Part shown: in pieces, positions 10,771 to 22,879 of the stretch
Position numbering within the stretch: position 1 is the first letter of the stretch
How the letters are laid out: each line of letters begins with the position of its first letter
Source of the DNA: Datnioides undecimradiatus
Lineage: Eukaryota > Chordata > Actinopteri > Lobotiformes > Datnioididae
NCBI GenBank assembly: GCA_008933995.1
Contig: WARS01000033.1
Span: 3,469,813 to 3,533,812, forward strand
Direction: 5' to 3'
DNA: 64,000 nt
Program-made: the position numbers and the translations under genes
Notes under the pieces: model-generated
The model's input: only the letters and a program-made list of their open reading frames with translations
Told to the model about the DNA's origin: nothing
Database searches by the model: none

Positions 10771-12017
10771 CCACAGAAATTTACACCAAAAAAGCAGTAT
10801 AATTATCAATGACTCTATTTTCAGTGTTAGGCTGACAAACAACTTGATAAGCTGCCACCTCCATCGAGAGGCCATGTGATCTCCCGAATATGTACATTTT
10901 AATGCCGTTCTTAATTTTTTAAAATAATTCTGCATCTAATTGGGATATCTAGGCTAGAATATCTTATAAAAACGAGAAGATGCTTAGAAAACCAGAAGTG
11001 CACAGTTGAGATGTGGTCCTATCCCTTAAACTTTAGTGATAGCTTCAGCTGAAGCCTGGTTAAAGGAGTGCTTCTAGATTTGTTGTCCTTCCAGTAGGTT
11101 TGCAGTGGACTTTCAAAGGGCTTTTAATGTACACCAGTGATGATTGTTGACGTAAGTCCTGAATTTGATACAGATTTTGACATTTGCTCTCTGCTTAACT
11201 TTGATGACCATGGTAACATTGCATACATGTGCTGGACTGCACTTGTGCACCAGCAATCTGTAAAAAGATAGGAATATGCGCTCTCAGTAAAAGGGCTGTG
11301 GCTGAAAGTTGAAAGCTGAGTGAGTGATACAGTCCCCACGAACGAAGTGTAACAATCCAGTATGGGGAGCCTTGGGAACACAACATGTGTATGACATAAT
11401 ACAGTAGAAATAATTCAACAATATAACAATTTATTGTCTCACAATTTTTTTTTATTTACAAAAGGTGGGGCTTATCATCAGGGTGAACCAAGGCCAAAAT
11501 GAAAAACAAAAGAAAACTACCTAAGCCCTGGCCAAAAGAAAAGAATCAAACATGCATACAATCACTAAATCTCAGTCCCTCAGTTAACCAAAGGATGTAT
11601 GGAAAGGGTTCCAACAAAAACAGCAGTTCACCCCTCTGTGTCATACTCCCAACACCTATGGAATTATCAAGTAATGACTATTGACAATATGTACAATGGC
11701 ATGAGAAGAGGTGAGAAGAAACCAGACACTGCTGACATTGAACCTCCGGCATCTTCTGGTCTCACAGAAGTCAAATAGGCCAGACCCCATATCAGCCAAT
11801 CTGCAGTGGCCATGACACACGAAACTGCCAATCCATGCTGGTGACGAAACCTGTCAAACCAGACTCAGAACACAGTACCCTCATAACAAAAGAGAGCACT
11901 CACTCCTCGCAAAAAAATTATAAAGTATATATCTGACAGGAAGTGGAAAAGAGTTGTTAATCACCAGTGTCTAAATAATGAGGACATAACTTGCATTTCA
12001 GCACATCAGATAATGAG
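10771..12017. other. Intergenic, no gene seen
   Basis: Only short chance frames are present. I see no receptor, transposon or RNA signal here. Confidence 0.5.
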
Positions 12018-12815
12018 TCAAAAGAGCTTCAAATGAGTAAAATCACCTTGAAATATTTTCCCAGAAATTATCATTTTGAAAGCTGTTTGAAACCAGCTGT
12101 AAAAGAAGGCATAGACCAAGGGATTGAGTACTGCATTTGACCATCCAAGCCACCTAAATGCTGCAATCACAGGAACTGGTACTGAGTTTTTACTAAAAGT
12201 GTTGAAGGTTATACAAAAAAAGAAAGGAGTCCAGCAGATGAGAAAAACTCCCAGAGTTTTAGTGGCCTTTCTCTCCATCTTACTGACTGTTGCTGCAGAC
12301 TTTGTGCTTTGACGGGTTGTCTTCTGGATGCTGCGGGCCTGTCTCTGTGCCACCATCAGAATTTTTAAGTAGATGGTTAACATTATGATGACAGGGAGGT
12401 CAAATGCAAAGACAATTATCATAATTGCTAAACGTATGTTTTGAAATAAGACACACCTTCTACTAGACTGTCCTTGGTTTACTCCTAAAAATATAGCACT
12501 AATCCATTTAGAGCAGGAACAGTCCAGCTCACCAAGATCATGATCACAATAACACAGATATTCATATTACTTTTATACCTCAGAGGCTGACACACTGCAT
12601 AATATCTGTCAACAGAAATAAAGCACAACTTCAGAATAGATGATGTAGACAGAAACGCATCAAAGCAGGTTCTTATCTTACAGAGTAACTCTTCAAGATA
12701 CCCACAAGAGCTTACAGCCAGTATAGTGCTAAAAGGCAAAACTATAACCCCAACAAGCAGGTCAGCCACAGCCAGAGAGAGGATGAGGTAGTTTGTAGGA
12801 GTGTGGAGCTGTGTG
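12018..12815 (-). pseudogene. TAAR pseudogene, 5' deleted
   Basis: A close relative of 2591-3601. The 5' quarter (amino terminus and TM1) is gone: upstream of QLHTPTNY, at about 12812-12816, the sequence jumps straight to what in the intact paralogue is 5' flanking DNA. A single-base deletion near 12505 (ECL2 side of TM4) shifts the frame. A 12-bp in-frame deletion in TM6, near 12247, removes four residues (AIVM) between short direct repeats. The TM7 fingerprint is altered to NAVLNP. The remaining pieces are 12485-12769 (TM2-TM4) and 12018-12422 (TM5 to the C terminus). It carries Asp at 5.48 (FAFDLP), like 15481-16476. Confidence 0.93.
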
Positions 12816-13594
12816 GATATAACGCAACAGCAATTTCAGTCACTTTTAGTGCTCTGTGTATTTTATACCATACCTATTTGTTGTGTGCATCTAGACTGAT
12901 GGGGGTCTCTGTGCTGTTTAGCTGTAGCACCATATAAATGTTTTTTTGGACTCATTAACATTGATTGTGGGTCAAGCGATTAGTAATCATACAACTTCTT
13001 TTTCATGTCCATGCATTAAATCTCTCATAGATTCTTCAAATTGATCAGTACAATATCAAGGAAATAACAGTGATCTAATTAATAATCTTAATAATCTCAA
13101 TCCATTACTTAAAACCAATACTTTCTACACTATCATATAGCTACCCACTATATTTAGAGCATTAAAGCAGCACTAAGAGCTTTCAATCAAAAAAGCATGA
13201 TGTGTGAAATTACTTCTTCACTTGCACTTTAGACTAGTAGTTGGACCATAGTTGGACCATAGATGGTTGCTGAAATAAAAAGCTTTCACTTGATTGTTTT
13301 GGCATGCTGCTGTTTCCACATGTAAGGTAGGGTACGGAAGAATTATGTGCCTCGTTAACAAAACTGCATTTACCAATGTTCCAGTACACCCAGATCATCT
13401 GCAATGTGAGCTGGCTCTCCTCCTAACCCCCTCTCCTCCTGGCCCCACCCCCCCATCCCCTCCAAGCTCTGAGCAGGAGACCTCACTCTGTGCTGAGACT
13501 TTGTGATGTTGCATTCAGATATGGTGACACTTAAGCATACAATACAGCAAGGAACAACCTAAAAAGAGAAATCAGAAAGCCTAAAAAGAAGCAC
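12816..13594. other. Former TAAR 5' flank and intergenic DNA
   Basis: The first part aligns by eye with the upstream region of the 2591-3601 TAAR (TTTTAGTGCTCTG, CCATACCTATTTG). The rest has no gene. A GC-rich CCCCACCCCCCCATCCCC tract lies at about 13442-13459. Confidence 0.5.
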
Positions 13595-14330
13595 ATGGAA
13601 AACAGCTGCCCAACAATATTACTGACACCAAGGACAGAAGGTGTTTATGGCACAGATTCCATACAGCTGCAGGCTAAAAACCTAGTATGGGCAATGACCC
13701 TCGCAAGCTCTGCCTTCCAACAACCAAGCACTCCAGCTGACACCAGACACCTTGAAGACGGTCTTCTCCAACATCAACCCTCAAAAGGCTGCTGTCCAGA
13801 TCGCATCCCAGGTTGTGTGCTAAAGAACTGTGCAGAACAGCTGAAGGACTTCTTCACGGACATATTCAACATCTCCCTCAGCCAAGCCAGAGTACCATTC
13901 TGTTTCAAAAGTGCCACCATAATATCTCTACCCAAAATGCCAAATCCTGCCTCCATGAATGACTACCGCCCTGTAGCCCTGACCCCCTATAGCCATGAAA
14001 TGCTTGGAGCAGCTTGTCATGAATCACATCAAGTCATGTCTCCCATCCAAATTGGATCCACTGCAGTTCGCATATAGAGTGAAAAGACACTTATGCCAGG
14101 ATCCCTTTAATTGATCTCAGCTTGGTATTTAACACAATTTTGCCACAACAGCTCATTGACAGTCAGAGTAGGTAATGTAACATCTAAGACAACCACAGTG
14201 AGCACAGGATCACTACAAGGGTGTGTACTGAGCCCTTTACTGTTTACGCTGCTGACGCATAACTGTTCTGCTAGTTTCAATACCAACCACATCATATAGT
14301 TTGCCAAGGAATCCACAGTTGTCGGCCTCT
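13595..14330 (+). mobile_element. L2/CR1-like LINE reverse transcriptase relic
   Basis: The frame at 13595-14077 shows an RT amino region: [31 protein letters not shown] and [11 protein letters not shown]. Later frames give LDPLQFAYR, an NTILPQQL block and GSLQGCVLSPLLFTLL. The YADD-equivalent FADD reads FAKE, so the catalytic aspartates are lost. Part of the palm is deleted near 14150. The clade (L2, Maui or a relative) is my inference from motif style. Confidence 0.7.
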
Positions 14331-15418
14331 TCACCAACAGAGATGACCAAAACTTAAGCAGGGAAAACTGGTGCATATTGATGATGTCATGAAGTTGATG
14401 CCGGTACATGTTTTTGACTAGAAGGCTACTCGGTGGTTTGAAGGAAGTGGAAGTGATGGAGGTATGTCGCAAGTGGGGACGAAGATGTTCCACTGAAGTA
14501 GCGCCTCTGTTTTAATGATATGCCTCTTCATATGGTGTCAGTGGTCCAGGCAAACCTTTGTAGGTGCCTCTGAATGTGCTGGATGGTCAAGTTTGTGTTC
14601 CTCCATCCAGCCGCCCAGAACCGAAGCCTTGTTGATCTCTGCCAAACCCCTGAATGCACTTACCATCCTGGCAATAAGCTGTCGCTTTCCTCCTGCCCCT
14701 TTAGGTAGAATTCTAGAATGTTGGCAACCCATTTTATTGGGACTTTTGAGATGGATAAAATCCTTAATCCTTATAAGAGTTACACAGATTTCCATGTTTC
14801 AATACAGTAGCTGTAACAGGTACTGTGCTAATATCATATGGTACCTGAATTTAAGGTCTATCTTGAAGAGGGGCCCAGGTTTCAGTTCTAATTTGAAAGA
14901 CTTATCATACCGGGTCATCTTGTGCCACATTTTTTAAAAAAAGTGCTTGGTGAAGTTCCTCCAAACTAATGCACATCCAGAGCCATTTCTTGCTATATGC
15001 GGACTATACGAATGCATAGGAGCCTCTCAGCCAACAGGGGGCCTCAAAGCTACAAGTTCAGCCTCATATGAGGAGAATTAAAATAATCTGTCTTTATCTG
15101 TCATCATCAAAAGGGTTAGGAATCTCTCCATCGTAGTTTAACAAACTAGGGGACCTCAAACAGCAGATTTAAGAGATCTCTGAGAGTTTATGAGATATAA
15201 GAATTCATCAAATTAGGTGTTTTAAAGCTTCAATAAAGCTTGAAAACACACTAGTGACATTTATGTAGTCATAATGTCATTGGTCACTATCTCAACCACT
15301 GAAATATAAGTATTTAAGAAATACTGTATTGATGTTTGTAGAGAATATATTCAGAGGAAGCAATGATTAATAATATTTTAATCCACACAAGAAGCAAGAT
15401 GTGACATTTTTCTAATCT
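14331..15418. other. Intergenic, no gene seen
   Basis: Frames in this stretch look like chance. The part to about 14500 may be the tail of the LINE relic. No further feature is supported. Confidence 0.45.
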
Positions 15419-15440
15419 ATAGATAGATAGATAGATAGAT
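15419..15440. repeat. (GATA)n microsatellite
   Basis: About five tandem GATA/TAGA units just downstream of the TAAR stop codon. Confidence 0.9.
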
Positions 15441-15480
15441 AACTTAACATAACTTGCATTTCAGCACATCAGATAATGAG

Positions 15481-16476
15481 TCAAAAGAGATTCAGATTAG
15501 TAAAATCACCTTGAAATATTTTCCCAGAAATTATCATTTTGAAAGCTGATCTGAACCAGCTGTAGAAGAAGGCATAGACCAAGGGATTGAGCATTGAATT
15601 TGACCATCCAAGCCACTTAAATGCTGCCATCAGTGGAACTGGTATAGTGTAATCAGTCAGTGGGTTAAAGGTCATACAAAAAAAGAAAGGAGTCCAGCAG
15701 ATGAGAAAAACTCCCATAACTATAGCCAGAGTCTTAGTGGCCTTTCTCTCCATCTTACTGACTGTTGCTGCAGACTTTGTTCTCTGACAGGTTGTGCTCT
15801 GGATGCTGCGAGCCTGTCTCTGCGCCACCATCAGAATCTTTAGGTAGATGGTTAACATTATGACAGTTGGGAGGTCAAATGCAAAGACAATTACCATGAT
15901 TGCTAAACGTATGTTTTGAAATAAGACACACCGTCTGTTAGATTGTCCTTGGTTAACAAATGTGATGCTAATTCCATTTAGAGCTGAAATAGTCCAGCTC
16001 ACCAAGATCATGATCACAATAACACAGACATTTATTTTAGCCCTGTACCTCAGAGGCTGACACACTGCGTAAAATCTGTCAACAGAAATACAGCACAAGT
16101 TAAGGATTGAGGATGTGCATAGAAAGATATCAAAGCAGCTTCGAATCTTACAGAGTAACTCTTCAAGATACCCACAAGAGCTTACAGCCAGTATAGTGCT
16201 AAAAGGCAAAACTACAACCCCAACAAGCAGGTCAGCCACAGCCAGAGAGAGGATGAGAAAGTTTGTAGGAGTGTGGAGCTGTTTGAAATAAACAATGGAG
16301 ATTATTACGAGAAGGTTTCCACACATCACAAGAACTGATAAAGAGCCAACAAAGATGCATAATAAATATGTTGTTGTGGTGAGTGCTGTCATGCCAGGCA
16401 CATTGCTTGATCCATTACAGAGACGGTTGTCTTCAAAAACATCATCAGACCTGTTGACTAAGACGTAAGGCTCCAT
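15481..16476 (-). CDS. Trace amine-associated receptor (TAAR), intact
   Basis: A 331-residue receptor of the first subfamily. I start it at the ATG at 16474-16476 (MEPYVLVNRSDD), because the longer open frame upstream begins with a non-ATG codon and paralogues align to this Met. Marks: a glycosylation site NRS at 8-10, Asp3.32 at 116, DRY, CWTPFF in TM6 and [16 protein letters not shown] in TM7. TM5 reads FAFDLP, placing Asp at 5.48 where most copies have Tyr; the pseudogene at 12 kb shares this. Position 5.42 is Val. Ligand class is probably an amine through Asp3.32. A copy of its 5' coding end lies at 18011-18131. Confidence 0.95.
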   Translation of the reverse strand: MEPYVLVNRSDDVFEDNRLCNGSSNVPGMTALTTTTYLLCIFVGSLSVLVMCGNLLVIISIVYFKQLHTPTNFLILSLAVADLLVGVVVLPFSTILAVSSCGYLEELLCKIRSCFDIFLCTSSILNLCCISVDRFYAVCQPLRYRAKINVCVIVIMILVSWTISALNGISITFVNQGQSNRRCVLFQNIRLAIMVIVFAFDLPTVIMLTIYLKILMVAQRQARSIQSTTCQRTKSAATVSKMERKATKTLAIVMGVFLICWTPFFFCMTFNPLTDYTIPVPLMAAFKWLGWSNSMLNPLVYAFFYSWFRSAFKMIISGKIFQGDFTNLNLF

Positions 16477-17995
16477 GTACAAATGATGATTAATAATTAG
16501 GAAGCATTTGCAATAACACAACCATTAAATCAAGAAAATATTACAAAACAGCATCAAGTGTTCTGTAGCTGGATGTTTTCAGTTTCTTTTAGTGCTCTGT
16601 ATATTTCATACCATACCTATTTGTGGTGTACATCTGTGCTGATGGGAGACCTTAGGCTCTGTGCTGCTGAGCTGTATCTGTGGATAAGGGTTTTTATGTG
16701 CTTCTTAGCTTAACACGGTCAAGGGAGGGGCATTCAATGTAGATCAAAATAATGAGTAATCATACAACTCTTCCTGTATATGTATGGGTTATTTTTTTAA
16801 AAAATAATCCCCCTACCCACATTTATTTTTTATGTATCTTATCTCTTAATCATTTAGATCAACACCAGGACATTATGTAAAGCAAACAAATAAATATAAA
16901 TAATATAAATCAATCAATCAATAAATATATAAATAGATAAATCACATTTACATAACTATACATTACATGCTAACCTACGTTTGGAAGTTAAGGAAATCAA
17001 GGCAGCTAAAAATGTTGTATCTGCTGACATCCAATGGATTAAACATTTTTCTGCAGTTATGGAAATATTGTCCATTAAGACAGAGAAGGCTAGGTGAAAT
17101 GGGTCACTGCTTAGAAAGCTCAGTAGGAAGCTGTGGTAGTAAATTTCATTTGTGAGTGTTCCTCAATTCCTTGTTCAGGTGGTCAAGACGGGCTTCAGAA
17201 GCAAAGTGTATGTGGAACTGGTAGAAATCACTGGCGAATGGTCAGGTCCTTCAAGGTATTCAGAGATGGCCCTGCAAACAGAAGAAAAAATGTTTGATTA
17301 TCATAGCATGTTAAAATCAAATTAAATGAATAAAAATTGTCTTATTTGCGGTGTTACAGTGTTATGCTGGCTTGTGTCTGTTGTTTTCCGTTAGTACTCT
17401 TCGCGTGGTTTTATGGTTGGAAAAAAATGCAACCAATCAGATATTTTTCTGCCGATTCACTGGGCGGAATATAGTCGGCTTTGGGTATTTCTGTATCCTT
17501 GATAGAATACCCGGACTGTTTGAACGTTTAGCATTTTAGGCAATGGGCGTGTTCTGTAGATTTTCCCACCGCTCCAGACCTGCCCAGTTACTCTGACAGT
17601 AGACCTAGCTTGATGCTAACTAGCAGTCCGTAGCGACATTGAAATTGGCAACAGGTGGAGATGATATCGATGCCGCAGGGAGTGGAGATAATATTGGCGT
17701 GGCGGGTGAGATGATATTGTTGCTGATTTTATTGTCAGTGGCCTTTCAGGATGACCATTCAGCGAAAAGATGGACATTATTAAAAAAACACCTCAAACTC
17801 AGTCAACCTGCTAAAGCGGGCTCTGTTTGCCATCTTGAGGCTAGCAGCTGGGACCAGTACTCTTTGTTTACAGGTTCAGTTCGGCACAAGAGGTTCTGGT
17901 GCTGGGAAGTTTTGGGACTCTGCATTAACTTCCATAGCTATAGAACAGCAAGTTTTCTTGGATCTGAAAACTGGTGATCATATTTATGACCTGGT
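16310..17995. repeat. Tandem segmental duplication, copy 1
   Basis: This segment contains the 5' end of the 15481 TAAR plus its flank. It recurs at 18011-18965 with high similarity. Matching stretches include 16310-16430 with 18011-18131, 16757-17060 with about 18134-18420, and 17537-17990 with about 18487-18955. The 17537-17990 part (GGCAACAGGTGGAGATGAT, then GGCGTGGCGGGTGAGATGAT) may itself be an unrecognised repeat. No gene is seen in it apart from the TAAR 5' end. Confidence 0.8.
16690..16741 (-). promoter_or_regulatory. Candidate promoter of the 15481-16476 TAAR
   Basis: The block TCAAGGGAGGGGCATTCAAT at about 16718-16738 matches the one before the TAAR at 2591 in sequence and in distance to the ATG (about 210-265 bp). 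A degenerate A/T box (AAAACCCTTATCC on the minus strand) sits downstream of it. Confidence 0.4.
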
Positions 17996-18010
17996 TATTG
18001 GAAAGAAAGA

Positions 18011-18131
18011 TACGAGAAGGTTTCCACACATTATGAGAACTGACAAAGAGCCAACAAAAATGCATAATAAATATGTTGTTGTGGTGAGTGCTGTCATGCC
18101 GGGTACATTGCTTGATCCATTACAGAGATGG
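18011..18131 (-). pseudogene. TAAR 5' fragment
   Basis: This 121-bp piece reads HLCNGSSNVPGMTALT, then LLCIFVGSLS, MCGNLL, nearly identical to codons of the TAAR at 15481-16476 from the amino terminus to TM1. It has no start codon and no downstream TM segments. It is the truncated end of the tandem duplicate described around it. Confidence 0.9.
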
Positions 18132-18965
18132 TCCGTAACTCTTCCTGTATATGTACAGCTTTTTTTTTTTTAAACAATCCCACTACCCACATTTATTTGT
18201 TAAGTATCTTATCTATTTTAATCATTTAAAGCAGACAAATAAATATAAATCAATCAATCAATCAATCAATAAATATATAAATAGATAAATCACATTTACA
18301 TAACTATACATTACATGCTAACCTAAATTTGGAAGATAAGGCAATCAAGGCAGCTAAAAATGTTGTATCTGCTGACATCCAATGGATTAATCATTTTTCC
18401 GCAGTTATGGAATACTTGGACCGTTAAACTAAGTGAGAGCATATGTTTGAATTGACAATTTGATCAACCAATCACTTTAAGACTTTTAGGCAATGGGCAA
18501 GTTCTTTAAATTTTCCCACGGCTCCAGACCTGCCCAGTTACTCTGACAGTAGACCTAGCTTTATGCTAACTAGCGGTCCATAGCAACATTGAAAATGGCA
18601 ACAGGTGGAGATGATATTGATGCAGCAGCAAGAGATAATATTGGCGTGGCGGGTGAGATGATATTTTCGTGGATTTTATTGTCAGTGGTCTTTTCAAGAC
18701 GACTGTTGAGCGAAAGAAGAAAAAAAAAGCCCTCCCAACGCCCGAACACCTCAAACTCAGTCAATCTGCGAAAGCTGGCTCTGTTTGCCATCTTCAGGCT
18801 AGCAGCTGGGACCAGTACTCCTGGTTTACAGGTTTGGCTCAGCACAAGAGGTTCTGGTGCTGGGAGGTTTTGGGACTCTGCATTAGATTCCAAAGCTATA
18901 GAAGAGCGAGTTCTCTTGGATCTATTTATGACCGGGTTATTGAAAAATTCATCCCAAAGGGCGGA
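18011..18965. repeat. Tandem segmental duplication, copy 2
   Basis: A shorter copy of 16310-17995 with two internal losses: one corresponding to about 16431-16756 (TAAR start codon and proximal promoter) and one to about 17061-17536. It also contains an expanded (CAAT)n run near 18250-18272. Confidence 0.8.
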
Positions 18966-19860
18966 CTGATGGATTTTGTTGTCAAGTGAATGTCACTGGT
19001 GAGTGAAGCTTAATTGTTATTGCTGTATTGCTGGATCACTGCACCGCGGCTTGTTGAACTGGTTGCACTTTGTTTCCACACTTGTTTAATAATTGTTTAA
19101 TGTCTGTCTTGAATTTGTCAAGCATTGGGATTGTGCATTGTGGTCTTTCATTGCACTGGTAATTGTAACACATTGTTATTAAGGTGTGTCATTTTCGCAG
19201 CTGAGTGGATTTATTATTGTGTGTAATTATGTAGCGCCATACCTGTGTGAATGTATCAGTCTGAGTGCTGTGGTCCAGTGTTGTGCGGTGTCTTTACTGC
19301 TACCACAAACTAGTGGTGGAATGAGTCTTGGTTGGGTCTGGCTCAATCGGGGTCAGTGAAAGATCCCAGATGAGTGGTGTCCTACAGTGTGTGCATTTGT
19401 GTAAAGAGAGCAGTAAAATCATATTTTGCTTAAGGTGGAAAAATGGCCCACCCCCATTTTTTTAGGGACACAGAAGGCCCAGTTCTGAAGGGTACCACCC
19501 TGCACCAGTAATGCCTTGGCTGACACTTTTGACACTTTGCACTCCAGCCACTGAGCGCTAGTGAAACAAGTTGGTCTAGTATGATGGTCTTCTGTTTGTA
19601 TTTTCTGACTCACTAAAAATCAGTTTGACTGCCTTAAGCTCCCTGCAGGCCTGGAATGAGTGCTGCCCTGGCTTTTAAGAACTACAAACGTCTAGATTTA
19701 CTGCCTTTGTGAACAATGAGGGGTGATTAGCTTGACCTCATGCTGTAACGAGACCCTTTGTTCCAAATGGTCCTCTGAATCAGTTGTTTGTGCCCTCTTC
19801 TCTCCAGTCCCAAGAGACGTATTGGGCCCTTTCCTCATGTTTTTCCTACAACCCAGGGAC
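18966..19860. other. Intergenic, no gene seen
   Basis: No supported frame. The sequence ahead of the LINE relic may include that element's 3' tail on the minus strand. Confidence 0.45.
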
Positions 19861-20155
19861 CAGGAGGATAGTGTTAATGATCAGGCATGGAGTGGGAATG
19901 GTTGTTCAACAATGATGATTGCTTAGCCATCATCCTCCTCTCTCCTACCACCTGCACTGAGTCAAGGCGGCATACCAGGTCAGAGTTGGCCTTCTTTACC
20001 AGATTGCCTAGTCTTTTCCTGTCAGCTGTTGGGATTCTGCTGCCCCAGCAGACCACACCATAGAATATGGTCCTCAGGAGTAGCCCCTGCACTCCAAAAG
20101 ACCTGAGTCTCCTCAGCAGGTAGAGTCTGCTCTGGCCTTAATGAGAAAGTAAAGT
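19860..20155 (-). mobile_element. L2/CR1-like LINE ORF2 C-terminal relic
   Basis: On the minus strand 19874-20092 reads LLLRTIFYGVVCWG, RLGNLVKKANS, LDSVQVVGERR and NNHSHSMPD. This matches the usual end of ORF2 in fish L2/CR1 elements (ILYGVVCWG, LVRRASS, VAERR, SHPLHD style). The frame also reads into about 20150 (LRRLRSFGVQ). Stops follow. It is only the 3' end, as 5'-truncated LINE copies usually are. Confidence 0.7.
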
Positions 20156-21072
20156 GTTTCAGCTTGTTAGACAGAAAATGGGTAAATGCATGTTATATCC
20201 TTTCTTGTCGTTGCTGCCATATTATGTAACTAAAAAGCCGGAGAGGGATTTGCGAAATGATTTGTGTGTGGATAGGATTCAGGAGTCATTCAGACTACTT
20301 TATTGATCTGACCAGCTCCACACAGGATTACAACTTCTTCCATCATCTCCCTCTCTCCTATCTCACACTCATGCACACAGTGTGTTTGTGTGTGTCTTTG
20401 TTGGTTTGTACTTTTGTAGATTGCGTGACCTTATAACCCCCGTGCTGTGACATTTCTTAAATTTGTTCTGTTTAATGTGTCTTTGAAGTACAGTTGAATG
20501 GAGTCCCTAACTAATGTCTCATAATCATGACACATGGGGCTAGGCCATACTCACCCAGGCAAGCAATCATTCAAGTGAAAAAATAAAACAGTGGGAATCA
20601 CGCAATGCTTCAAAGTGCTTTAGTTATTGATTAACCAGAAACAGTGCACATTATTCAACATTTCACTAGTTTCCACTTCAATGTAAATCTGCCAGAGTTA
20701 GCTAATAAATTTATTTTCATCTGTAGTCCTGGATGGGTTATAACCAATCAGTGAGTGAATGTCATCATAGAATACAATACAACACGTCACATGATTGCAT
20801 CACAAAAGGACCGGATTGTATGATTACTGACGATGACAAGTTTGGTTTCTTTAAGCAATATCATATGGTCATGTTTAATATTAAGTAAATAGGGGTCTCT
20901 CTTAATTCAGTCTGTAGACAATAAGCCATGGCAGGCCCAGACAGTCCCCTCGGGCAATTGCCCTTGTTGCCCTGTTGCTGCTATCCTTCTGTGTTATGAA
21001 CTGGTTCAACGGTTGTGGCACAAGCCCATGTAAGACCTTAAAGGTGAGCCAAGCATCTGCAGAGGGTTTCAG
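20156..21072. other. Intergenic, no gene seen
   Basis: Non-coding sequence up to the target site of the LTR element. No gene is seen. Confidence 0.5.
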
Positions 21073-21077
21073 GGTTG

Positions 21078-21531
21078 TGTCAGGACTAGGCTATGGGGTG
21101 AGCTGGACCCAGATGCAGGCAGGCACAGAGATGCACAAAGATCTTTCAAACGTTTATTTTAAAGGGCTTAGGTTTACGGATGGTCAAGGCAGGCAGGGTC
21201 AATAATCCAGGAAGTCAGTCCAAACAAAGCGTGGAAGTATTACTCCAAAAACAAAAACAAAAACCAGAAATCCAAAAATCTCTATGACTATGGTCTAGGA
21301 ATCATGGAAACTAACATGGCAAAACATGAGGTCTAACACAATAGCTAATGCAGCAACAGAGAACAAAGGCAATGGCAAAAACTTAAATAGGCAGGGGAGG
21401 GCAGCAAAATGAGACACAGATGAAATCAATGGGCTAAACAAAGGTAAGGAAACAAGTAGACAACTAACACACCAGGGAAAAAACTCTTCAAAATAAAACA
21501 GGAAACAACAAACTCAACTCAAACCATGACA
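21078..21531 (-). repeat. LTR (3' copy)
   Basis: The left LTR, 454 bp, ends TGACA next to the polypurine tract. It is nearly identical to the copy at 23834-24285. Confidence 0.88.
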
Positions 21532-21824
21532 GAACCCCCCCCTCAAGGGACAGATCCCAGATGTCCCTAAGGTTTAAAAAAAAGAAGTCCATGAAGCAGG
21601 GTGGGTGAAAGGGGTCAGGAGGAAGGACAGACAGTCCAGAAAAATCAGGGGGTCAGGCTGTGACGTGGATCAATGACTGAAGCTGAATTGGTCCGGAGGC
21701 CAGGCTGGAGGGCGACGACGAAGGACAGGCCTCTCCGGAGGCTGGGCAGGAGACCGGCGACGTAGACAGAGCCTCTCCGGAGGCCGGCGACATAGATTTA
21801 ACCTCTCTGGAGGTGCTGACCGGG

Positions 21825-22615
21825 CACTAGGGGCGCTAAGGGCACTAGGGGCACTAGGGGCGCTAAGGGCACTAGGGGCACTGGGAGCGCTAAGGGCACT
21901 AGGGGCACTGGGAGCGCTAAGGGCACTAGGGGCAAGGGGAGCGCTAAGGGCACTAGGGGCAAGGGGAGCGCAAGGCACACTTGGAGCGCTAAGGGCACTA
22001 GGGGCAAGGGGAGCGCTAAGGACACTGGAAGCAAGGGGACCGCTAGGCACACTTGGGATACATGGAGCACTTGGGATACGGGGATCACTTGGAGCACTAG
22101 GGACACTTGGAGCACTAGGGACACTTGGAGCACTAGGGACACTTGGGTTACTTGGAGCACTAGGGATACATGGAGCACTTGGAACACTAGGGACACTGGA
22201 TTCACTGGCAACTTGAGTCGGACGGACTGCCGCCCCCGACTGGGCACTTGGAGCACTAGGAACACTAGGGGCACTTGGAGCACTAGGAACACTAGGGGCA
22301 CTTGGAGCACTAGGAACACTAGGGGCACTTGGGGCACTAGGAACACTAGGGGCACTTGGGGCACTAGGAGCACTTGGAGCACTAGGGGCACTTGGAGCAC
22401 TTGGAGCACTAGGGGCACTAGGAACACTAGGGGCACTAGGGGCACTAGGAACACTAGGGGCACTAGGAACACTAGGGGCACTAGGAACACTAGGGGCACT
22501 AGGAACACTAGGGGCACTAGGGGCACTAGGAACACTAGGAACACTAGGGGCACTAGGGGCACTAGGGGCACTAGGGGCACTAGGGGCACTTGGAGCACTA
22601 GGGGCAATGGAAGCA
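21825..22615 (-). repeat. 9-bp coding minisatellite (Ser-Ala-Pro repeats)
   Basis: About 790 bp of near-perfect 9-bp units (plus strand GGGGCACTA, GGAACACTA, TGGAGCACT variants). The minus-strand frame 21670-23136 translates it as repeated SAP and SVP tripeptides. Other frames are also open: Leu-Val-Pro/Phe on the minus strand and Gly-Thr-Arg/Trp on the plus strand. That is expected from the 9-bp period. The frame begins at a non-ATG codon, so I treat it as repeat DNA in a retroelement rather than a host gene. Confidence 0.85.
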
Positions 22616-22879
22616 CTGGAAACACTAGCAACTTGAGTTGGACGGGCTGCCGTCTCCGACTGGGCACGTGGAGCAGGCATTGAATGAACTGTCAACTGGA
22701 GACGAGGTGCTGGAGTCGGCCGGGACGCCGACTGGAGGCGAGGTGCCTGAACAGGAGTGGCGTCCGCCGGGACCCCAGACGCCGGAACAGGAGTGGTGTC
22801 CAGTGGGGAGGTGCGCTGCTGAGGCGCTGGCTTGCAGGGCTGCTGAGGCGCTGGAGACCCAGGGAGCCAGCAGTAGCGG

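Noticed and set aside
16477-16521. Amino-terminal extension of the 15481 TAAR
   Set aside because: The extension begins at TTG, not ATG, and paralogues begin at the Met at 16476.
17639-18989. Parallel frames (GGDDID...GVAGEM) in the two duplicated segments as a gene family
   Set aside because: The two copies differ by frame-changing indels and the frames overlap on both strands. A duplicated repeat explains them better.
21825-22615. CRISPR-like array
   Set aside because: Units are contiguous 9-mers without spacers, in a vertebrate retroelement.
22213-22683. Plus-strand Gly-Thr-Arg/Trp repeat frame as a gene
   Set aside because: It is the opposite-strand reading of the same 9-bp minisatellite; repeats with a period divisible by three stay open by default.
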